This document shows, in pieces, positions 16,901 to 24,925 of a stretch of DNA of 64,000 nucleotides; within the stretch, counting starts at the first letter, position 1, and every line of letters starts with the position of its first letter. This DNA is from Rhodoferax sp. (GTDB lineage Bacteria; Pseudomonadota; Gammaproteobacteria; Burkholderiales; Burkholderiaceae_C), in contig JARLJI010000212.1 of NCBI GenBank assembly GCA_031291295.1, forward strand, positions 62,001 through 126,000, in the 5' to 3' direction. The position numbers were made by a program, and so were the translations under genes. The notes under the pieces are model-generated. The model made no database searches. It worked only from the letters and a program-made list of their open reading frames with translations, and had not been told where the DNA came from.

Positions 16901-17770
16901 ATGAACACCACCACCACCACGACCCCGTCCAGCCTTAGCTGCTTCTCCCTCACGACCACGGATCATGTGGCGCACCTGGTGCTGAATCGCCCGGAGGCGC
17001 TGAACACCATGAACCCGGCGTTCTGGCGCGAGCTCGATCAGGTGCTGACCACGCTGCACAAGGACGGCACGGCGCGCGCGCTGGTGATCTCCAGCACCGG
17101 CAAGCATTTTTCGGCCGGCATGGCGCTCGACACCTTTGGCGGCGCCATCGCCATGGACGACCAGAGCGCCGAAGGGCGCGCCGCCATCTTCGATCTGCTG
17201 ACCGACATGCAGGCCACCTTCACCCAACTGGAGACGCTGCGCATCCCGGTGATCGCCGCGATCCAGGGCGGCTGCATCGGCGGCGCAGTCGATATGGTGA
17301 CGGCCTGCTGCATCCGCTACGCAACAAAGGACGCGTTCTTCTGCATCCAGGAAATCAACATCGGCATGGTGGCCGACGTGGGCACGCTGCAGCGGTTACC
17401 GAAGCTGATCCCGCTCGGCGTGGTGAAGGAGCTGGCCTATACCGGCCGGCGCCTGTCGGCCCAGAAGGCGCTGGGCTACGGCCTGGTCAACGAAGTCTTC
17501 GACACGCCCGAGGCCCTGCTGGCCGCCGCGCTGCAATGCGCCCGGGAGATTGCCAGCAAGCCGCCGGTCGCCATCTGGGGCACCAAGCAGGTCATCCACT
17601 ACGCCCGCGATCACACGGTGGACGACGCGCTCCGGCAGATGGGCTGGATCCAGGGCACGATCTGGAGCAACGCCCATGTGCGCGAGGCCGTGACGGCCAT
17701 GAAAGAAAAGCGCGCAGGTAATTTCACGGCCCTGTCCGAACTCCAGTCTTTTAGAGAGATCGGCCTGTAG
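16901..17770 (+). CDS. Delta(3,5)-delta(2,4)-dienoyl-CoA isomerase-type crotonase
   Basis: Enoyl-CoA hydratase/isomerase superfamily enzyme (289 aa). The three acidic residues that define dienoyl-CoA isomerase (rat ECH1 D176, E196, D204) are matched here by D131, E151 and D159, with identical spacing, in GGAVDMVTACCIRY, QEINIGM and VADVGTLQRLPK. The oxyanion-hole segment HFSAGMAL is also present. It would shift double bonds during breakdown of unsaturated fatty acids. A run of threonines follows the start codon (ATG 16901). No other beta-oxidation gene is adjacent. Confidence 0.88.
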   Translation: MNTTTTTTPSSLSCFSLTTTDHVAHLVLNRPEALNTMNPAFWRELDQVLTTLHKDGTARALVISSTGKHFSAGMALDTFGGAIAMDDQSAEGRAAIFDLLTDMQATFTQLETLRIPVIAAIQGGCIGGAVDMVTACCIRYATKDAFFCIQEINIGMVADVGTLQRLPKLIPLGVVKELAYTGRRLSAQKALGYGLVNEVFDTPEALLAAALQCAREIASKPPVAIWGTKQVIHYARDHTVDDALRQMGWIQGTIWSNAHVREAVTAMKEKRAGNFTALSELQSFREIGL

Positions 17771-17803
17771 CCCTTACCGCCTGCAGCCCTTACCGTAAGT
17801 GCC

Positions 17804-17925
17804 GTCATTCCCACAAGTGACGTTGTCATTCCCGCGAAGGCGGGAATCCAAGGCCTTTGCACACGCAAGGTGGAATTTCCGGATTCCCGCCTTAGCTGGA
17901 ATGACAGAGGGGACGCGGGAATGAC
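17804..17925. repeat. dRS3/NEMIS-like intergenic repeat cluster (GTCATTCCCGCG...)
   Basis: Contains ATTCCCGCGAAGGCGGGAAT (17828-17847), an inverted-repeat unit widespread in Neisseria and other beta-/gammaproteobacteria, and a diverged opposite-facing unit (17881-17905), plus partial GTCATTCC and GGGAATGAC ends. The arrangement of two facing units with a short core resembles a small non-autonomous element. Just before it, TGTAGCCCTTACCG and TGCAGCCCTTACCG form a direct repeat (17766-17795). Confidence 0.75.
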
Positions 17926-17936
17926 AGCACTTGAAA

Positions 17937-18782
17937 TTATTGCCGCGCGGTGCGGATATTCGGCGGCAGCGTCTGCGGGTAGCTGGTGCGAAACGGGTTG
18001 ATGTCGAGTCCGCCGCGGCGCGTGTAGCGCGCATACACCGCCAGCTTCGTGGGCTGGCAGCGCGTCCACAGGTCCATGAAGATGCGCTCGACGCACTGCT
18101 CGTGGAACTCGTTGTGGTTGCGAAAGCTGACCAGGTACTGCAGCAGGCCGCCCTGCTCGATCTGCGGGCCGCTGTAGCTGATCTGCACGCTGCCCCAGTC
18201 CGGCTGGCCGGTCACCAGGCAGTTGCTTTTGAGCAGGTTGCTGGTCAGCACCTCGGTCACGGGCTGCTCGTCAAACGCGGCCGTCAACAGCTCGGGCGCC
18301 GGCGTGTACTGGCTGCACTCGACGTCGAGCCGGTCCAGGCTCAGGCCGTCGAGTTCATGCACCGGCTCGCGGTCGAACATCTCGGGCAGCAACACCTTCA
18401 CGCCGACGGAGGATTGCACCGGGCCGCCGCGCCACACGGCCTCGGTGATGTCGGCGCGGATGCAGGCACGCACGGCCTCGGCGTCGGCGAACTTCGTGTT
18501 GCTGAAGCTGCCCAGGTAGAGCTTGAACGACTTGCTCTCCACGATGTTCGGCGACTCGCACGGCACCATGATGTGGGCCAGCGCCACCTGCGGCTTGCCG
18601 CGCAGGTTGAGCCAGCTGAGCTCGAACGCGGTCCACAGGTCGGCGCCAAAAAAGGGCGGCGCGCCGACCACCCCGATCTCCGCGCGCTTGGCGGCGCGTG
18701 GAATCGGGAACAGTTGCGCGGCGTCGTAGTGATCGACGTAACTGGCCGGCTTGCCGAGCAGGGAGTCTTCGGGGTTGTTCAT
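17937..18782 (-). CDS. queF: NADPH-dependent 7-cyano-7-deazaguanine reductase
   Basis: Reduces preQ0 to preQ1 in queuosine biosynthesis (281 aa, the long YqcD-type form). Two tandem T-fold halves are present. The QueF signature [12 protein letters not shown] (residues 82-93) and the catalytic cysteine in [12 protein letters not shown] (C188) with the nearby D195 (QPDWGS) are all intact. It is last in a minus-strand run and starts just after the frameshifted hydrolase. A dRS3-like repeat immediately downstream may act as its 3' end. Confidence 0.95.
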   Translation of the reverse strand: MNNPEDSLLGKPASYVDHYDAAQLFPIPRAAKRAEIGVVGAPPFFGADLWTAFELSWLNLRGKPQVALAHIMVPCESPNIVESKSFKLYLGSFSNTKFADAEAVRACIRADITEAVWRGGPVQSSVGVKVLLPEMFDREPVHELDGLSLDRLDVECSQYTPAPELLTAAFDEQPVTEVLTSNLLKSNCLVTGQPDWGSVQISYSGPQIEQGGLLQYLVSFRNHNEFHEQCVERIFMDLWTRCQPTKLAVYARYTRRGGLDINPFRTSYPQTLPPNIRTARQ

Positions 18783-19699
18783 GGCGAGTGATCTGTGCGG
18801 CGCGGCTTCAGGTGGCGTCGAGGTGCGGAATCAGGGGTTCGAGCAGCCGCTCGATCACGCCGGGCGGCAGGTCGACCCATGCCTTCGACACCGACCAGCC
18901 GTGCGCCGCGGACGCGCCGCGCCGTGTCTTCGCCGCAGGCGTAGGGCACCAGCGGATCGGCCTTGCCGTGCAGCACCAGCGTCGGGCTTTGAACGCGCGC
19001 AAGATCGGCCGCTCGCGTGACATCGGCCACGATGGCCAGCATCTGGCGCAGCGTACCGACCGGATGAAAGCTGCGCTGGATGCCGATCAGGATGCGCTCG
19101 CGCATCTGCGCATCGGTCATCGGGAAGCCCGGACTGCCGATCGCCTTGAACAGTTTGACGTAGTAGTCGGCCACGTCCGCCAGCGCGTTGCTCGCGGGCC
19201 GGCCCAGCATGGCGCGCATCACCTCGGGGCGGGCTTGCGGCAAGCCGCGTGCGCCGCTCGAGCTCATGATGCTGGTCAGGCTGAGCACCCGCTCGGGCGC
19301 CGCAATGGCAACGCGCTGGGCAATCATGCCGCCCATGCTGACGCCGACCACATGCGCCTTGTCGATATGCAGCGCATCCAGCACGCCGATCGCGTCCAGC
19401 GCCATGTCGGCCAGGCTGTAGGGCGCACGCGGCGTGAGGCCGAGCTTGAGCTTGAGCCCCTGCCACAGCAGGTTGGGTTTGCCGAGCTGGTCGAAATGCT
19501 GGGACAGGCCGATGTCGCGGTTGTCAAACCGGATCACGCGGTAGCCGGCGTCCACCAGCGCCTGCACCAGCGCGGGTGGCCAGGCCACCAGCTGCATGCC
19601 CAGGCCCATGATCAGCAGCACCGCCGGGCGCGCCTCGCCGGGCGCGCCGGGGCCGCTGTCTTCGACTTCGATATCAATGCCGTTTGCTCTTATTTTCAT
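18779..19699 (-). CDS. Alpha/beta hydrolase with apparent C-terminal frameshift
   Basis: Predicted serine hydrolase, about 300 aa. Nucleophile elbow GVSMGG (about residue 121 from ATG 19699) and acid residue in GKADPLVP are present. The third triad member is expected in EGMGHDLPPG, but the frame reads [10 protein letters not shown]. The sequence GGTCGAC at about 18871-18877 looks like GGTCACGAC with two bases lost. In the other frame the normal end follows ([18 protein letters not shown]) and stops at 18808, avoiding the overlap with queF. As it stands the catalytic His is missing. The ATG at 19699 lies inside a copy of the palindromic element; an alternative ATG is at 19720. Confidence 0.75.
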   Translation of the reverse strand: MKIRANGIDIEVEDSGPGAPGEARPAVLLIMGLGMQLVAWPPALVQALVDAGYRVIRFDNRDIGLSQHFDQLGKPNLLWQGLKLKLGLTPRAPYSLADMALDAIGVLDALHIDKAHVVGVSMGGMIAQRVAIAAPERVLSLTSIMSSSGARGLPQARPEVMRAMLGRPASNALADVADYYVKLFKAIGSPGFPMTDAQMRERILIGIQRSFHPVGTLRQMLAIVADVTRAADLARVQSPTLVLHGKADPLVPYACGEDTARRVRGARLVGVEGMGRPAARRDRAAARTPDSAPRRHLKPRRTDHSP

Positions 19700-19741
19700 A
19701 GCTAACCGTCCTGTCTCCATATGGGCTACAGCCCTGTTTTA
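19684..19741 (+). repeat. Dispersed two-part palindromic element over the hydrolase start
   Basis: Head TTGCTCTTATTTTCATAGCTAA (diverged arms) and tail CCATATGGGCTACAGCCC with GGGCT/AGCCC arms (19723-19734), ending TGTTTTAT. On the minus strand the element contains both candidate ATG codons of the hydrolase. Confidence 0.7.
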
Positions 19742-20605
19742 TATAAATTCGTGTTCGCGCAGCCACTTCGTGGCAATCCACTTCTCGCCGGCAATCACGG
19801 GCGCGCCGCCATGCAGGGTAAAGGTGCTGGGGTGCGGCCGCTCGTAGCTGAAGAACACCGCGTTGCCGCGTTTCGGGGCGACTTCCAGATGCACATTCGG
19901 GAACGTGGTGCCGCCGCCCTTCTCGGGCTCGCTCAGGTAGATCACCAGCGTGGCCACGCGCTGGCCGCCGCGTTCGAGAATGGCCGGCGTGCCGGGCTCG
20001 TCCGGGTCGAAATAGTCGTAGTGCGGCCTGTACTCCGCGCCCGGTGGGTAGCGCAGGATCTGCAGGCCTTCGCCATTTTCCGCTGGCCAGTTGACGAGCC
20101 GCGCAATGCGCGCCTCGATGCGCGCCACCAGTTCGTTTTCGCCGCGTTCGAAAAACATGCCGCGGCTGGTGCGGTCATCGCTCGGTGCCTCGCCGCGTTC
20201 CTCGGTGGCCACGGTGAGCGAGCGGGCCTTGCGCGGGGGCGCCGCCGCGATCAGGGCGTCGCATTCGTCGTCGCCCAGCAGGTTGCCGAACACCACCAGG
20301 CGCGGATCCGTCATGGCCTGCAGCACATGCACGCGCCGGTCGCCCGCATCCAGATAGAGCGGCGACCCGGCCAGCGCCGGCTCGGGCACCGGTACGGCCG
20401 GCGGCAGCTCGTCCTCCTCGGCCCGCGCCGCCTCCCTGGCGAGGTGCTCGCTCAGGACCTTTTGCAGCGCCACCAGCGCCCCGTCCTCGTGCCAGCCGGA
20501 GGCCACCATGGATTCGAGCATGGCCTGCGGCGGCTGCCCGGACGAGGCCTGCACCACGATCCACTGGCGCAGTTCGGGGGTGATGTGTTGCGGACTGTTG
20601 CTCAT
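19739..20605 (-). CDS. 2-oxoglutarate/Fe(II) dioxygenase, prolyl 4-hydroxylase-like
   Basis: Probable Fe(II)/2-oxoglutarate-dependent hydroxylase (288 aa). The C-terminal P4Hc domain (about residues 100-285) has the HxD iron ligand pair in PHYDYFDPD, a distal His in TLHGGAPV and the 2-oxoglutarate-binding Lys in GEKWIATKW. The N-terminal 60 or so residues (helical, SGQPPQAMLESMVASGW) form a small domain seen in several bacterial homologues. The start at 20605 overlaps the yaaA stop (ATGA), showing coupling with yaaA upstream. The protein substrate is unknown; no collagen-like or proline-rich target is nearby. Confidence 0.88.
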   Translation of the reverse strand: MSNSPQHITPELRQWIVVQASSGQPPQAMLESMVASGWHEDGALVALQKVLSEHLAREAARAEEDELPPAVPVPEPALAGSPLYLDAGDRRVHVLQAMTDPRLVVFGNLLGDDECDALIAAAPPRKARSLTVATEERGEAPSDDRTSRGMFFERGENELVARIEARIARLVNWPAENGEGLQILRYPPGAEYRPHYDYFDPDEPGTPAILERGGQRVATLVIYLSEPEKGGGTTFPNVHLEVAPKRGNAVFFSYERPHPSTFTLHGGAPVIAGEKWIATKWLREHEFI

Positions 20606-21390
20606 GACGTCGCCCACGCCGCTTTCCGGCGAAACACCAGCCGCTCGGGGCTCGATGCACCCGTGTCGAACGCATAGCCTTCGAGGTCGAACGCTTCGAG
20701 CCGTTTGGGCGTACTGATGCGGTGCGTGGCGGCGTAGCGCGCCATCAGGCCGCGCGCCCGCTTGGCGAAGAAGCTGATGACCTTGTAGCGGCCGTTTTTG
20801 AACTCTTCAAAGACGCATTCCACAACGCGCGCCTTGAGCGCCTTGCGGTCCACCGACTTGAAATACTCCGCCGATGCCAGGTTCACGATCACCGGCGTCT
20901 TGTCGGACTGCAGCCGCTCGTTCAGGTGCTCCGCGATCTGCGCGCCCCAGAACTGGTACAGGTTCCTGCCCTTTTCGGTCGGCAGCTGGGTGCCCATCTC
21001 CAGCCGATACGGCTGCATCCGGTCGAGCGGGCGCAGCACGCCATACAGGCCGCTCAGGATGCAAACATGGTCCTGCGCCCACGCCAGCTGCGGCGGCGTC
21101 AGGGTCGCGGCATCGAGCCCTTTGTACCCATCGCCGTTGAACGCGAGCACCGCCTGGCGCGAATTTTCGGCCGTGAAGCGAGGCACCCAAGCCTGGTAGC
21201 GCGCCACGTTCAAGGCGGACAGCTTATCGCTCAGGTGCATGAGTTCGGCCACCTGCTGCGGCGACTTTTGCGCCAGCACCCTGATCAGTTCTTTCGACTG
21301 ACGCACAAACTGCGGCTGCGTGTGCGGCACGTCCTCCCCCACCGGGGTGTCGTAGTCGAGGGCTTTGGCAGGGGACAACAAAAACAGCAT
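20602..21390 (-). CDS. yaaA: Peroxide stress protein YaaA
   Basis: YaaA/DUF328 family protein (262 aa) that lowers free intracellular iron and limits peroxide damage in E. coli. Family hallmarks are the N-terminus LFLLSPAKALDYDTP, the central GLYGVLRPLDRMQPYRLEMG and the C-terminal FFAKRARGLMARY. The length is typical. A terminator lies between it and DUF3501 upstream; it is coupled downstream to the dioxygenase gene. An iron- and peroxide-related neighbour (rubrerythrin) sits 2.5 kb away on the same strand. Confidence 0.95.
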   Translation of the reverse strand: MLFLLSPAKALDYDTPVGEDVPHTQPQFVRQSKELIRVLAQKSPQQVAELMHLSDKLSALNVARYQAWVPRFTAENSRQAVLAFNGDGYKGLDAATLTPPQLAWAQDHVCILSGLYGVLRPLDRMQPYRLEMGTQLPTEKGRNLYQFWGAQIAEHLNERLQSDKTPVIVNLASAEYFKSVDRKALKARVVECVFEEFKNGRYKVISFFAKRARGLMARYAATHRISTPKRLEAFDLEGYAFDTGASSPERLVFRRKAAWATS

Positions 21391-21420
21391 GAATCAAACT
21401 TCTGGAAAAACACAGGCAAG

Positions 21421-21446
21421 AAAAAAGGCTTCGCACCGGAAGCCTT
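21421..21446 (-). terminator. Intrinsic terminator after DUF3501
   Basis: On the minus strand AAGGCTTC pairs with GAAGCCTT across a 6-nt loop and is followed by a run of T. It closes the rubrerythrin/Fe-S/DUF3501 operon and separates it from yaaA. Confidence 0.8.
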
Positions 21447-21476
21447 CTCATTATCGTGAATGGCAACGCCTGTGGG

Positions 21477-22067
21477 TTATCGAAGGTCTCCGGCCAGCGA
21501 GGCCAGTGTCTCGGGCGCGACCTGCGTATGCGCAGGGTAGTGCTTGTGGTCGCAGCCGAGCTTGACGCCGGCGCCGGCCTTGACCGACGCGCACATCGCG
21601 GGCGTCAGCTCGAAGCGCACGAAGTGCACGGCCGAGGTCTTCTCGCCGTTCTCGCGTTCCATGTCCTCGTCGGCAATCGCGTAGACGCGGGCGTGGCTTT
21701 CGACCTCGACGAACAGGCGGTCTTCCACGCCGATCAGGCGCGCCAGTTCGCGCTTGCGCTCGTTGATGTCGGTGTACTCGATCATCATCGTGGCCTTCCA
21801 GTTGCTGCCGTCGGGCACCAGCGGCGCGTAGGCCTCGATCTCCTGCTCAATACCCTCTTCTTCAAAGATTTTTTCGACGCGCAGCATTTCCTGGATCTGG
21901 TAGCGGATCGTGGTCTCGCTCTCGAACTGCAGGTTGATGTGCTCGCCCAGGTGCACCGAGCGCAACTGGCGGTGCGCCATCACCTCGGCCTTGTGTGCCT
22001 TGCGCCACTTGGTGTAGGCCTCCAGGCTCATGAGGCTGTCGGCGGTGATTTTTCCGGTGAGTTGCAT
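21477..22067 (-). CDS. DUF3501 family protein
   Basis: Conserved protein of unknown function (196 aa) matching DUF3501: N-terminus ITADSLMSLEAYTKWRKAHK, central QFESETTIRYQIQEMLRVEKIFEE and late CDHKHYPAHTQV. No signal or membrane segment. It is the third gene of a tight operon after rubrerythrin and an Fe-S oxidoreductase (5-bp gap to the latter). The three are repeatedly found together in proteobacteria, which points to a shared role in oxidative or iron stress. The enzymatic function is unknown. Confidence 0.85.
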   Translation of the reverse strand: MQLTGKITADSLMSLEAYTKWRKAHKAEVMAHRQLRSVHLGEHINLQFESETTIRYQIQEMLRVEKIFEEEGIEQEIEAYAPLVPDGSNWKATMMIEYTDINERKRELARLIGVEDRLFVEVESHARVYAIADEDMERENGEKTSAVHFVRFELTPAMCASVKAGAGVKLGCDHKHYPAHTQVAPETLASLAGDLR

Positions 22068-22072
22068 GTTGT

Positions 22073-23422
22073 TTACTCCAGGCCGTAGGCCGTGCGAATC
22101 AGGGTCAACGGGTGCTTTTGCGGCGGCGCGCCCAGTTGGTTGACTTCAAAGCCCTGCGCGATGTGGTGGCCGCCCAGCGGGCAGTCGCTGCTGATCACAT
22201 CGGGCAGGCCGCCGTCCTTGTGGTTGGCCATGGCCTTGAACAGCGGCTTGCCGATTTTCATCGCCTGCTGGTGCGTGGCCTTCTTGACGCCAAAGGTGCC
22301 CGCGTGGCCCGAGCAGCGCTCATGCGTCTGCACGCTGGTGCCGGGCACCATCTTGAGCATTTCCTCGGTCTTCTTGCCGATGTTCTGCACCCGGCCGTGG
22401 CACGGAATCTGGTAGCTGACCTTGCCCAGCGGCGTGCTGAATTCGGTCTTCAGCAGCCCGTCGCGCTTGCGCGCCATCAGGTACTCGAACGGGTCCCACA
22501 TGTGCTCCTTGACCAGCTGCACATCGGCCTCATCGGGGTACATCAAGGGCAGCTCCTGCTTGAACATCAGCGCGCAGCTGGGCACGGCAGCCAGGATCGC
22601 ATAGCCCTCTTTGGCGTATTTGGCGAGCACCGGGATGTTGGCCTGCTTGTGCGCATCGACGCCGTCGAGGTCGCCCAGCTCCAGCTTGGGCATACCGCAG
22701 CATTTTTCCTTTTCGACGAGCACATACGGCACCTCGTTGTGGTCGAGGATTTTCAAGAGGTCGTGGCCGATGCCCGGCTCGTTGTAGTTGATGTAGCAGG
22801 TGGCAAAGATCGCCACCTTGCCAGGCGTCTTCTCGCCGTCACGCACCGGATAGTCTTTCGATACCGGCGTGTGCGAGCGGAATTTGCGCGTCGCCAGCGA
22901 TGGCAGCCACGCGTCCTTGTCCACGCCCAGCGTCTTTTCCATCAGGCCGCGCGCCAGCTTCGTGTGGTTCACCGCATTGGCCACCTGCACCACGATGGGA
23001 ATGCCGGCAATCTGGCCGTGCACATCGGTGGAGGCGAGGAGCTTCTCACCCAGGCCGACCTCGCCCTTCTTGAACTTGATGGCCTTGGCGCGCAGCATGG
23101 TGTGCGGGAAGTCCACGTTCCACTCGTGCGGCGGCACGTAGGGGCACTTGGTCATGTAGCACAGGTCGCACAGGTAGCACTGGTCGACCACCTTCCAGTA
23201 GTCCTTCTTGTCGACGCCCTCGACGTCCATGCTCTTGTTCTCGTCGATCAGGTCGAAGAGCAGGGGAAACGAGCCGCACAGGCTCACGCAGCGGCGGCAG
23301 CCGTGGCAGATGTCGAAGATGCGCTCCATCTCGTTCAAAGTTGCCGCCTCGTCGTAAAACCCGGGATTTTTCCAGTCGATGGCGTGACGCGTGGGGGCTT
23401 GCAGGTTGCCTTCGGTGGCCAT
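22073..23422 (-). CDS. (Fe-S)-binding oxidoreductase, GlpC/heterodisulfide reductase-like
   Basis: Probable electron-transfer subunit (449 aa). The N-terminal half carries two 4Fe-4S clusters: CHGCRRCVSLCGSFP (about residues 35-49) and CYLCDLCYMTKCP (about 76-88). The C-terminal half contains CCG-type cysteine motifs (EKCCGMPKLELGD; later HERCSGHAGTFG) as in HdrB, GlpC and LutA. The start at 23422 has AAGGAAGGA upstream. Position between rubrerythrin and DUF3501 suggests it supplies electrons to, or repairs, the rubrerythrin system. No flavin or catalytic partner is present. Confidence 0.88.
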   Translation of the reverse strand: MATEGNLQAPTRHAIDWKNPGFYDEAATLNEMERIFDICHGCRRCVSLCGSFPLLFDLIDENKSMDVEGVDKKDYWKVVDQCYLCDLCYMTKCPYVPPHEWNVDFPHTMLRAKAIKFKKGEVGLGEKLLASTDVHGQIAGIPIVVQVANAVNHTKLARGLMEKTLGVDKDAWLPSLATRKFRSHTPVSKDYPVRDGEKTPGKVAIFATCYINYNEPGIGHDLLKILDHNEVPYVLVEKEKCCGMPKLELGDLDGVDAHKQANIPVLAKYAKEGYAILAAVPSCALMFKQELPLMYPDEADVQLVKEHMWDPFEYLMARKRDGLLKTEFSTPLGKVSYQIPCHGRVQNIGKKTEEMLKMVPGTSVQTHERCSGHAGTFGVKKATHQQAMKIGKPLFKAMANHKDGGLPDVISSDCPLGGHHIAQGFEVNQLGAPPQKHPLTLIRTAYGLE

Positions 23423-23509
23423 GAGGGGTCCTTCCTTTTTCTCGAGCGGGTACGGAGTGTTCTGCATTGGGCACTGCCAAAGCAATGCCCAACACGCAAA
23501 ACTCGAAGG

Positions 23510-23935
23510 TCAGTCCACGAGTTCGTTCAAGGCCTTGACGTAGCGATTGGCGTGCGAGCGCTCGGCCTTGGCCAGGGTCTCGAACCAGTCGGCGATCTCG
23601 TCGAAACCTTCGTCGCGCGCGGTCTTGGCCATGCCGGGGTACATGTCGGTGTACTCGTGGGTCTCGCCGGCCACGGCCGACTTGAGGTTGTCACGGGTCG
23701 GGCCGATCGGCAGGCCAGTGGCCGGGTCGCCGGAGCCATGCTCGAGGAACTCGAGGTGGCCGTGTGCATGGCCGGTTTCACCTTCCGCGGTCGAGCGGAA
23801 CAGCGCCGCCACGTCGTTCTGGCCTTCCACGTCGGCCTTGTTTGCGAAATACAGATAACGGCGGTTGGCCTGGGATTCGCCGGCGAAGGCGTCTTTCAGG
23901 CTTTGCTCCGTCTTGGAGCCTTTGAGTGCTGCCAT
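23510..23935 (-). CDS. Rubrerythrin family protein (no rubredoxin domain)
   Basis: Ferritin-like diiron protein (141 aa) of the rubrerythrin family, which reduces hydrogen peroxide. Metal-binding E and ExxH motifs are visible: [36 protein letters not shown] and [10 protein letters not shown]. The usual C-terminal rubredoxin domain is absent, so an external electron donor is needed; the adjacent Fe-S protein is the natural candidate. It is the first gene of the operon. The 267-bp region upstream contains a Fur-box-like sequence. Confidence 0.93.
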   Translation of the reverse strand: MAALKGSKTEQSLKDAFAGESQANRRYLYFANKADVEGQNDVAALFRSTAEGETGHAHGHLEFLEHGSGDPATGLPIGPTRDNLKSAVAGETHEYTDMYPGMAKTARDEGFDEIADWFETLAKAERSHANRYVKALNELVD

Positions 23936-24084
23936 GGGTTTCTCCTAAATGGGTTGAACAAGTTGACAGGGGCGCTTTGAACGATTCGTATCAAAGACAC
24001 CCGAAGGTTAGCCCCGATAGAGGCGCACGTCTAATTGTCTAAGTCAATGCCTTGCATTGCGGTTGACTATTGCATTGATAGTGT

Positions 24085-24099
24085 TGATAACCATTCTCA
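24085..24099. promoter_or_regulatory. Fur-box-like inverted repeat
   Basis: TGATAAC-C-ATTCTCA matches the 7-1-7 Fur recognition repeat TGATAAT-N-ATTATCA at 12 of 14 arm positions. It lies between the rubrerythrin operon (150 bp to its ATG) and the VOC operon (104 bp), so it could serve either. Iron control of the rubrerythrin operon is the more natural reading. Confidence 0.55.
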
Positions 24100-24153
24100 A
24101 TACCGGAGCCGCCCCATGCGCGCCATGATTGGCATGAAACGGGAATTACGATA

Positions 24154-24181
24154 TAGTAAACGCATTACGCATTAGTAAACG
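24154..24181 (+). promoter_or_regulatory. Direct repeat TAGTAAACG upstream of the VOC operon
   Basis: TAGTAAACG occurs at 24154-24162 and 24173-24181, 19 bp apart (about two helical turns), and the second ends 21 bp before the ATG at 24203. This is a typical layout for an activator or repressor bound near the promoter. No regulator gene is adjacent. Confidence 0.5.
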
Positions 24182-24202
24182 TCATTCAACCCGGAGACAC
24201 TC

Positions 24203-24832
24203 ATGGCCGCCGTTCTGCAAGACCTCGCCCACCTGCCCGCACCCGCCCCGATCCATCAGTTGCACCATGTTGCCTACCGCGCGAAGGACGCCGAGGAAAC
24301 GCGGCACTTCTACGAGGACATCCTGGGGCTGCCGCTGTACCACATCATCCAGAGCGAGGTGGTGCCGAGTACCGGCGAGTACTGCCCCTACACGCATTTT
24401 TTCTTCCGCCTGCAGGACGGCTCGTTCATCGCCTTCTTCGACCTGGGCGACGACGAGGCGGCTGCCCCCAGCCCAAACAACCCGGCCTGGGTGAACCATA
24501 TTGCGTTCCGCGTGGAGTCGATGCAGACTTTGAAAGACATGAAGACCCGGCTCGAAGCCCATGGCGTGGAAGTTCTGGGCATCACCGACCACCACATCTT
24601 CCACAGCATTTATTTTTTCGACCCCAACGGCGTGCGGCTGGAGCTCAGCGCGCAGCTGGCCGACGAATTCCAGATGCTGCAGGAAAGCAAAACCGCGCAC
24701 GCCCGGCTGGCCGAGTGGACGGCGCGCAAGGAACAGTGGCGCCGGGAGCGCGCCGCAGGTATTGCCCCGGCGGCGCTCAAACCGCAGCAAAATGACCGTC
24801 CGGAGTTCACCAGGAAAAGCACCGCGCAGTAG
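24203..24832 (+). CDS. VOC/glyoxalase family protein
   Basis: Vicinal-oxygen-chelate fold protein (209 aa), acting as a dioxygenase, isomerase or lyase on a small organic substrate. Core motifs LHHVAYRAKDAEETRHFYEDILG (a strand-helix with the first His ligand, residues about 21-43), NHIAFRVES (second His) and GVRLELSAQ (C-terminal Glu) are present, followed by a basic C-terminal extension. The RBS is CCCGGAGACACTC. It forms an operon with a FAD monooxygenase and DUF2783, which suggests breakdown of an aromatic compound: hydroxylation, then ring cleavage. The substrate is not identified. Confidence 0.85.
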   Translation: MAAVLQDLAHLPAPAPIHQLHHVAYRAKDAEETRHFYEDILGLPLYHIIQSEVVPSTGEYCPYTHFFFRLQDGSFIAFFDLGDDEAAAPSPNNPAWVNHIAFRVESMQTLKDMKTRLEAHGVEVLGITDHHIFHSIYFFDPNGVRLELSAQLADEFQMLQESKTAHARLAEWTARKEQWRRERAAGIAPAALKPQQNDRPEFTRKSTAQ

Positions 24833-24833
24833 T

Positions 24834-24892
24834 GTTTACTATGCTTTTAATAGCGGCTTGTGCATATCCCATATGGACCAAGGCCACTTTTA
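24834..24892 (+). repeat. Dispersed two-part palindromic element, intergenic copy
   Basis: Head ACTATGCTTTTAATAGC, spacer, then CCCATATGGACCAAGGCC and a TTTTAG end. It lies between the VOC gene and the FAD monooxygenase gene. Confidence 0.65.
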
Positions 24893-24925
24893 GTTAACAA
24901 TCACAAAATTTGAGCATTGCACGCC

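Noticed and set aside
17774-18034. Small minus-strand frame containing VIPAKAGI and DSRLRGND
   Set aside because: These words are the standard translation of the dRS3-like repeat and not a protein.
24834-24841. GTTTACTA, the inverse of the TAGTAAAC operator-like repeat, downstream of the VOC gene
   Set aside because: It falls at the edge of a dispersed palindromic element, so it is probably part of that element and not a third operator.
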